Assembly: GCA_963921425.1 (NCBI GenBank)
Contig: OY992833.1
Coordinates: 26,584,698-26,648,697, forward strand
DNA: 64,000 bases
Direction: 5' to 3'
Origin: Dryas octopetala
Lineage: Eukaryota; Streptophyta; Magnoliopsida; Rosales; Rosaceae
How positions within the stretch are numbered: position 1 is the first letter of the stretch; the number at the start of each line of letters is the position of its first letter. The notes under the pieces were generated by a model. That model had not been told where the DNA came from, made no database searches, and saw only the letters and a list, made by a program, of their open reading frames with translations. Of this stretch, positions 58,270-64,000 are shown piece after piece. Made by a program: the position numbers and the translations under genes.

Positions 58270-61200
58270 TTTCTTACAAAGTGAAATACTGAAATGTTAT
58301 TTTCTTAGTCCCAAGAAAAAATCCATACTTTACTCGGCTAAACCCATGACGAACTAGACCTCACATGCAACTTACAGCCCAAGCCTAAAACAGTTTTATG
58401 GGGTCCATTAGCTCTAATTATATTGGGCGGAGGGGAAAAAGGCAGTAACTTTGTTAGGTGATCACAATCTACTTACAGCCCAAGCCCAGGCCTGGCAGCC
58501 CATGAAAGTTGCTAGGCCTGTTTGGCCGTTCCCAAATTTTCAACAAGACTACCCAATAAATCACAGGTTCACAGAGGTAGACAATACCTTGGATTGAAGA
58601 CACGTGTCTAAATATTATTGGGCTGATACACCACGTCAGATTGACAGCTGATCTGTCGATCCACCTAATAATTTCAACTTTTAAAGAGAGAAAGATAAAT
58701 AGACATTGTCCAAATAGCTTTTATTTTTGTTGCGTATAGTCCAAATGGCTTTTATTGAAACATAAATTGACTTTGATAATATCCCCATATAGATTTTTGA
58801 GGCACAAGAGTCCACAAGACTGAATAAAAAGAAAAATGATACCGCAATTCTTTAGCGACAACCATCACCGTTACAGTACACATGCAGGTATGCAACATAT
58901 GTAATATCTCAATTCTTAGAGCCTTCAACTTTAATAGCTTTAGGGCGGTTGTAGTCGTTTTGTTTTCTTAATAAAAAAACATATATAAGATCTCATAATC
59001 AACTAATAAGACGCGTTTTATTTTAATGGTTTAATTTGAGTTGTCATTTAGAATGAAAAATGCAATGAGTTATACATATATATATATATATTCTCAATTT
59101 TAACAATATTTAATATCTTAGTATCTTAATAGAAAGTTTAAAGTTTGTATTGATATTTTATACGTTAAGATAGTGATATGCATGTGTTCAACTACACTAG
59201 TCAAGGATCTTATTTCGTAAATAAGACGCGATATATATACACCAGCCAACGTGTTATACGTTCACAGCAGACTAGAATATCTTTGCAAACGAGCTAGTAT
59301 AATATATTAAAATTAAGAGGACTAGGTCAAACAAGTCGGACATCCAATCATATACTATATATAGAGTTTCCTTGATTTTGGATGGTTTTGGATTTTTATG
59401 GTAAGCCATGTATCCACTCTTCTCTCTAGTTCAAACTTTAAAGCAGTAGTCCTCTCTAGAAACTTGGATTCGTCCTAAAAACGAACAAATACATTCCCCA
59501 ATTCATTACACATTGAATTGAACGCACTTTTCAAAACCCAATCAACCATTTGGCAAGCAATCAAGCATATAGAATTCATTCTTATTATAGGTAATTAGGT
59601 ATGAAATAGGTGGAGAAGTTAGCATGAAACTATATATTCACCCTCACCAAATCACATGGCTTCTGGTGTCTGCTAAAACAAATCAAGAATATTATATAAA
59701 TCCTTTGGTATTTGGTAATATGCCTTTATTATGCAAATATATTCCAACCTCTCCTTATTCTTCTCTAATGAAAATTCTCAACCTTAATTCAATGCATGAA
59801 AGATTCAAGGAAATAATTGAATTGAAGGACCCTCCAAATGAACCTTGACTGCACCATCTATCTGGTCCCCACTATATTCTGTCCAAGGCTTCAAGACTCA
59901 AAGGTCGAGGACCATCACTTTTACCAATTCCACATCAATGGGAGCGTGCCAAACCCGCCTCAGTGCTGTTGTGCCACATCAGCATTCAAACAAAATGGAG
60001 GTTCCATCTTTCCATACTACAACAGCCACAGTGGGTACGTGGTATGCTCCACATGGTCTAGAGCATGTTTAGGTGTGGTGGCTCGTGGCAGAATGGCACG
60101 CAGTCTAAGATTCTCAATCTATGGCTCATGGCTCTATATCCAAATTAAATCCGTGAATGACCATATATGTGCTAGAATCAATTTCACTGGTAATTTAGTT
60201 GGGTCCAAATTCCAATACAAAACATAATGTCGGCACAAACTTGTCTAAACGATACTGATGATCATAAATTAATGCATTGAGAGCTCACTTAGACACTTAC
60301 CCAATGTTTAGGTAAACATATATTACATAGATTATGTTCCCACCACATATATATATATATATTTCTCTCAATCCCCATTTTATCAGTCACCGTCCCTGCC
60401 CGAATTGGTGGCCATTGGCACGAGTGACTCACACGCTTTTGAAATGGGAACAAAACGACAACCGACGTACCCTCTCCAACACTCCAACTTGAATGGTTCT
60501 CTCTGACAGCGAGGTGGGACCGTGCCACGCGTAAAAGAGATTGCAAGGCCAGGAATTCATCAACTGCAACTGCGTCTGCAAGCAATTAATATGAATATCC
60601 AATCCCAAATATACTAAAGCAATAACAAAAGTGTGTATTTACGGAATAAGGAAAAAGGGAAAAGAGCTATATATATATATATATATGCTAAAAGCCTAAA
60701 TCCACACAAGAATCATTCTATATGTGAAATGATATCGTTGGAATTGATATATGTGTATAGGAATGAATTGTTTTATGGGATTGATCTCCCTCCACTTTGT
60801 AAATGGGATTTGGGACCTACATATACTATAATAAATGTAATATTCAAGTGGCATGCATATGATATTATGATGTATGGATGTATGTGAAATTGTGAATGAA
60901 CCAAGCTAAGTGCATATATGATTCTCTTTGTGTCTCGTAAAGGATAAGGAGATAAGGCGGATATGCTCAGCACATTTGAAATAGCTAGTAGCTAGGCAAA
61001 CTAATTATTATTAGAACTTGGAGAGAGATAGAGATAGAGCTTCCTTAGTTGCTAACGTAGGACCCTTTGTCCCATGACATATATGTTCAAATTAAAGGAG
61101 CTAGCTAGGGATAATTGTATGACATAATCAAGGAAAAGGACAAAGATTAGCGGATTTTTAGTTTAATTAAATTATTGAGAAGTTATCCCAAAAGAGCAGA

Positions 61201-62860
61201 TAGGGCTCTCGAATAGGGAATTGCATGACCTTTCGGCTTTTCGATCGAGTTGTCACTTACTTTAATTATGATTTTTTTTTTTTTAAAGTGAAGTTCAATT
61301 ATGATGTGATGAATTAATTACTAGTTTGATCTTACGTATTCTAAACAGTAATTACCAAGTCAAGTACCTAACTCAAAATTTCTAGGAGATTAAGGTAATC
61401 ATGCATTTCAGTATTAATTAGGTATAGTAAAGATGAATAAAATCACGATGCATGTTCTTCCAGCATGCACAGAATCCAACTAAATAAAAATACAGATAGT
61501 ATATGATTGTTTACATAATTAAGGGACAGAATGTCGGTCTTACCAACTACTATATATATATATATATCTCACATGGCTTACGAAATAATATGCACCTATA
61601 CATATGTTTGTGTGTGTAACTAAGTATATAGAGCATGCCTAGCTAGATAGCTGAAATTTGTTTGTAGCATAACTAAAAGATTGTTTGGAACAACCTTAAT
61701 GAGGAAGTATTTGAGCAGCAGTTGTTGTTGGTAATTAATTTGGGCCATTTGGCCCAGCCCCGGCCCCTTTTGTTTTGTTCCTTACAATGCGATTATTTGT
61801 TGGTCTCAATCAATGACCCTGAAATTGCACTTCTCCCTGGACATGGTGGGTTGTGGACCTCGCAGGACCACATGGCCAGTTTTCCAACATTTATATTAAG
61901 TAAAATAACTTGATTAATTATAAACTGTCATGAAGACGATAGGCATGCACTGTATATATATCCAGTCATATCCTAATTAATGACGTGTGCATTTGTTCGA
62001 GGGTGGCAGGCCAAGCATATGATCGATATATTTGATGAGACCAAGCATATGATATATATGATATATCTCAGTAAGTGTTCCCTTCCTTCTAAAAGTAAAA
62101 ACAAACTGGTTGTGGATCCCATGCATGCCTAGTTTGCCCTTGCATGCATCACCGTTTGCCACCACCACGATGATGACTCTGAACGTGGACCATATATATA
62201 AGACTTTGCGATGATGATAAGATTGAACGAATCTATATATATACACACACATTTAGATAAACAAGATAATTTAATTAAAGCACCAAGTAATATTGTGCAT
62301 ATTTTAAACAATTCTTTTAAACTGGAATTAGAAAAAAAAACACACAATTTCTTTTGAATTAAATTTTCCGGCGCAGACATTGACATATATACGTACTTAA
62401 CGGCGGACTAAAGTTGTGGAAATATCAAAATTGTTCTATATTATATTCGATCCTGGTTAATTTCCTAAGTATTCGATAGTAGTTGCAGGCCAAGGGAATC
62501 GAAATGCTTTAAGACCCAGGAATCAAAATGCTTTAACTTGTCTTAAACTTTCCGAAAATCATAGTCTAGTCCTTGTGTTCACATACGGGAGTTTGTAAAA
62601 AGAGAAAAGAGTAATTTTGACCCAAAAAAAAAAGAGAAAAGAAGTAAAACGACAAAGAAATCACCATATATCAATTATGATAGATCGATATTATTTAATA
62701 AGCATCAAATCATTTTGTAAGTAATATGGCCCACATAAGAGAATTTAAAAAAGGAAAAGAAAAAAAGTTGCAGTAGTACGAGTGTTAACCGCGTAAACGC
62801 GCGCGGGTGCTTTTACCCCATGGGTATTGGAATCTATTAATCTACCCATTGAACAAAAAA
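58270..62860. other. Long intergenic region without recognised gene
   Basis: AT-rich. Contains several TA microsatellites (for example near 59075, 60345, 60670 and 61550) and many short open frames without domain features. The 129-codon open frame at 59838-60227 has no recognisable motif or splice context. The right end is the distal promoter of the PB1 gene, including a CGCGTAAACGCGCGCG patch near 62791. Confidence 0.5.
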
Positions 62861-62865
62861 AACTC

Positions 62866-62873
62866 TATAAATA
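62866..62873 (+). promoter_or_regulatory. TATA box of the PB1-domain gene
   Basis: TATAAATA lies 142 bp upstream of the ATG at 63008. It is followed by a CT-rich leader (CTCACTCTCTCTCTCTC around 62944-62960), the usual layout of a plant core promoter. Confidence 0.7.
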
Positions 62874-63007
62874 AGGGCCAGAGGTACCATACATAGGCTT
62901 GAAGAGGCAACTCCAACACCATCTTCTAATCTTCTTCACCACTCACTCTCTCTCTCTCTCTTCCTATCTCGTACCCAAACAAACAAACCCCAGGAATAAA
63001 ATTAAGC

Positions 63008-63758
63008 ATGGAGCCTGACCCCACCAAACGCATCACTCTCAAACCCACCATCAAGTTCTTATGTAGCTACGGCGGCAAAATCCTCCCCCGTTATCCCGAC
63101 GGCAAGCTCCGTTATCTCGGCGGCGAAACCCGTGTCCTCGCCGTGCACCGCTCCATTTCCTTTGCCGGTCAGTTAATATCCCTCCGTGGGCTCCTTTTTT
63201 TTGAAAAAAAAAAAGTTATATTTGTTTTATTTGTGTGTTAAGTGGGATGTATGGGTATGTGGTGTTTATACAGAGCTATCGTTGAAGCTGGGTGAGTTGT
63301 GTGGCGCATCGGCCAGTCTCCGGTGTCAATTGCCCAGCGAAGATCTGGACGCCCTGGTATCCATAAAGTCGGACGAGGACCTGACCAACCTCATGGAGGA
63401 GTACGACAGAGCAGCAGCGGCAGCAACACCAGCCTTGAGTACCTTGAAGATCAGAGCCTTCCTTTCATTCCCCACCAAAACCCCAATCAAAATCTCATCA
63501 CCTCCTTCTTCCTCCGCCTCTTCCTCCAAATCCCCAACTTCCTCACCTAATTACAGTACTGCTTCCGGCTCCACTCCCAGATTCCACATGCCCTTGCCCG
63601 CCGTCGACCGCTGCCTCCGTCAGATCTCCCAGCCGCCGCCGCCGCCGGTGTTTCAGAAATCTCTGGCGCCGGCCAAGGTTCATCACTGTGCCAATTACCA
63701 TGCTCATGGGAGTCCTAGTCGTCTATATCTCGTTCACAACTGCAACCACTGGCAATAG
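63008..63758 (+). CDS. PB1 (Octicosapeptide/Phox/Bem1p) domain protein
   Basis: Two exons, 63008-63167 and 63274-63758, 645 nt, 214 aa. The PB1 domain fills residues ~8-108. It starts IKFLCSYGGKILPRYPDGKLRYLGG, which has the basic Lys cluster used by PB1 domains to bind partners, and continues ISFAELSLKLGELCG with the intron inside this helix. It closes with the acidic OPCA-like part ALVSIKSDEDLTNLMEEYDR. The rest is a Ser/Pro-rich tail ending near the stop at 63756-63758. No kinase or other domain follows, so this is the short PB1-only class, an interaction module. Recalled syntenic relative At1g70640. Confidence 0.92.
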
Positions 63759-64000
63759 CATATATCATCATCACACCCTCGGACTGAGACTAATATTATA
63801 TGCCACGGCCCATTATAACATATTAAATACTACCCAAAAAAAAGGACAAAAAACAAAAAGATCGAGTTATATATGTTAAATGTGATATGTACATGGGGCT
63901 GTAAATCGTTGAGAGGGATTGCTTTTTGATCCGTGGCGATTAATGAATTCAGTCCAATTTCGTTTTTTTGTGATGGTGAGTCAAGTGCTTAATTTTGCTT
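63759..64000. other. 3' region of PB1 gene
   Basis: AT-rich sequence, presumably the 3' UTR and the start of the next intergenic region. Confidence 0.5.

Noticed and set aside
59838..60227. 129-codon open frame in the 58-63 kb gap
   Set aside because: No motif, no promoter or splice context, and the translation looks random.

Overview
This is eukaryotic nuclear DNA from a dicot plant, most likely a woody rosid. Rosaceae is my best guess, from the overall look of the repeats and proteins, and is not proven. The evidence is AT-rich intergenic DNA, genes split into many short exons with GT-AG introns, plant-specific families (plastid PHT2;1, ABCB26, RAY1-type GT77, PADRE/DUF4228, PB1) and dense small DNA transposons. 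There are no bacterial-style operons or CRISPR arrays.

Layout. 224-5335 (-): copper amine oxidase of the zeta type, 11 exons, with its last exon(s) beyond the left edge. 5.5-22 kb: a gene-free transposon block. It holds two related non-autonomous elements with 8-bp target duplications (5807-7212 and 7737-9159), a complete 5.74-kb hAT element with an open transposase gene (11548-17287), and a 0.9-kb inverted-repeat element containing a 57-bp-arm hairpin (18022-18933). 22198-26982 (+): MATE efflux carrier, whose 2.1-kb intron 2 holds a transposon with a 139-bp MITE nested inside it. 28914-29354 (-): ribosomal protein L27a. 30184-32290 (-): TPR-like plastid protein, head to head with 32759-37895 (+), the chloroplast ABC half-transporter ABCB26/TAP1. 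39079-45790 (+): Pro-rich and Arg/Ser-rich PNISR-like nuclear protein. 46210-47072: fold-back Mutator-like element. 48077-51347 (+): RAY1-type GT77 arabinosyltransferase, closely followed by a PADRE-domain gene (51610-52260, +). 52783-56162 (-): plastid phosphate transporter PHT2;1. 56997-58260: a Pack-MULE carrying a captured piece of a matrix metalloproteinase gene. 63008-63758 (+): PB1-domain protein.

How it fits together. The genes are independent single-copy plant genes, not a pathway, although three act in the plastid (ABCB26, PHT2;1, and probably the TPR protein). From memory of Arabidopsis locus numbers, the gene order interleaves two Arabidopsis segments. L27a, ABCB26, the PNISR-like gene, RAY1 and PB1 match the At1g70600-At1g70640 run. 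PHT2;1, TPR and MATE match At3g26570-At3g26590. This looks like an unfractionated ancestral block that was duplicated and reciprocally thinned in the Arabidopsis lineage.

The most interesting items are the Pack-MULE with the metalloproteinase zinc site in an open chimeric frame, the apparently intact hAT element, the interleaved synteny, and the long hairpin inside the 18-kb element. All exon boundaries were placed by eye from splice signals, reading-frame closure and family knowledge. For the six complete multi-exon genes the exon sums are exact multiples of three.
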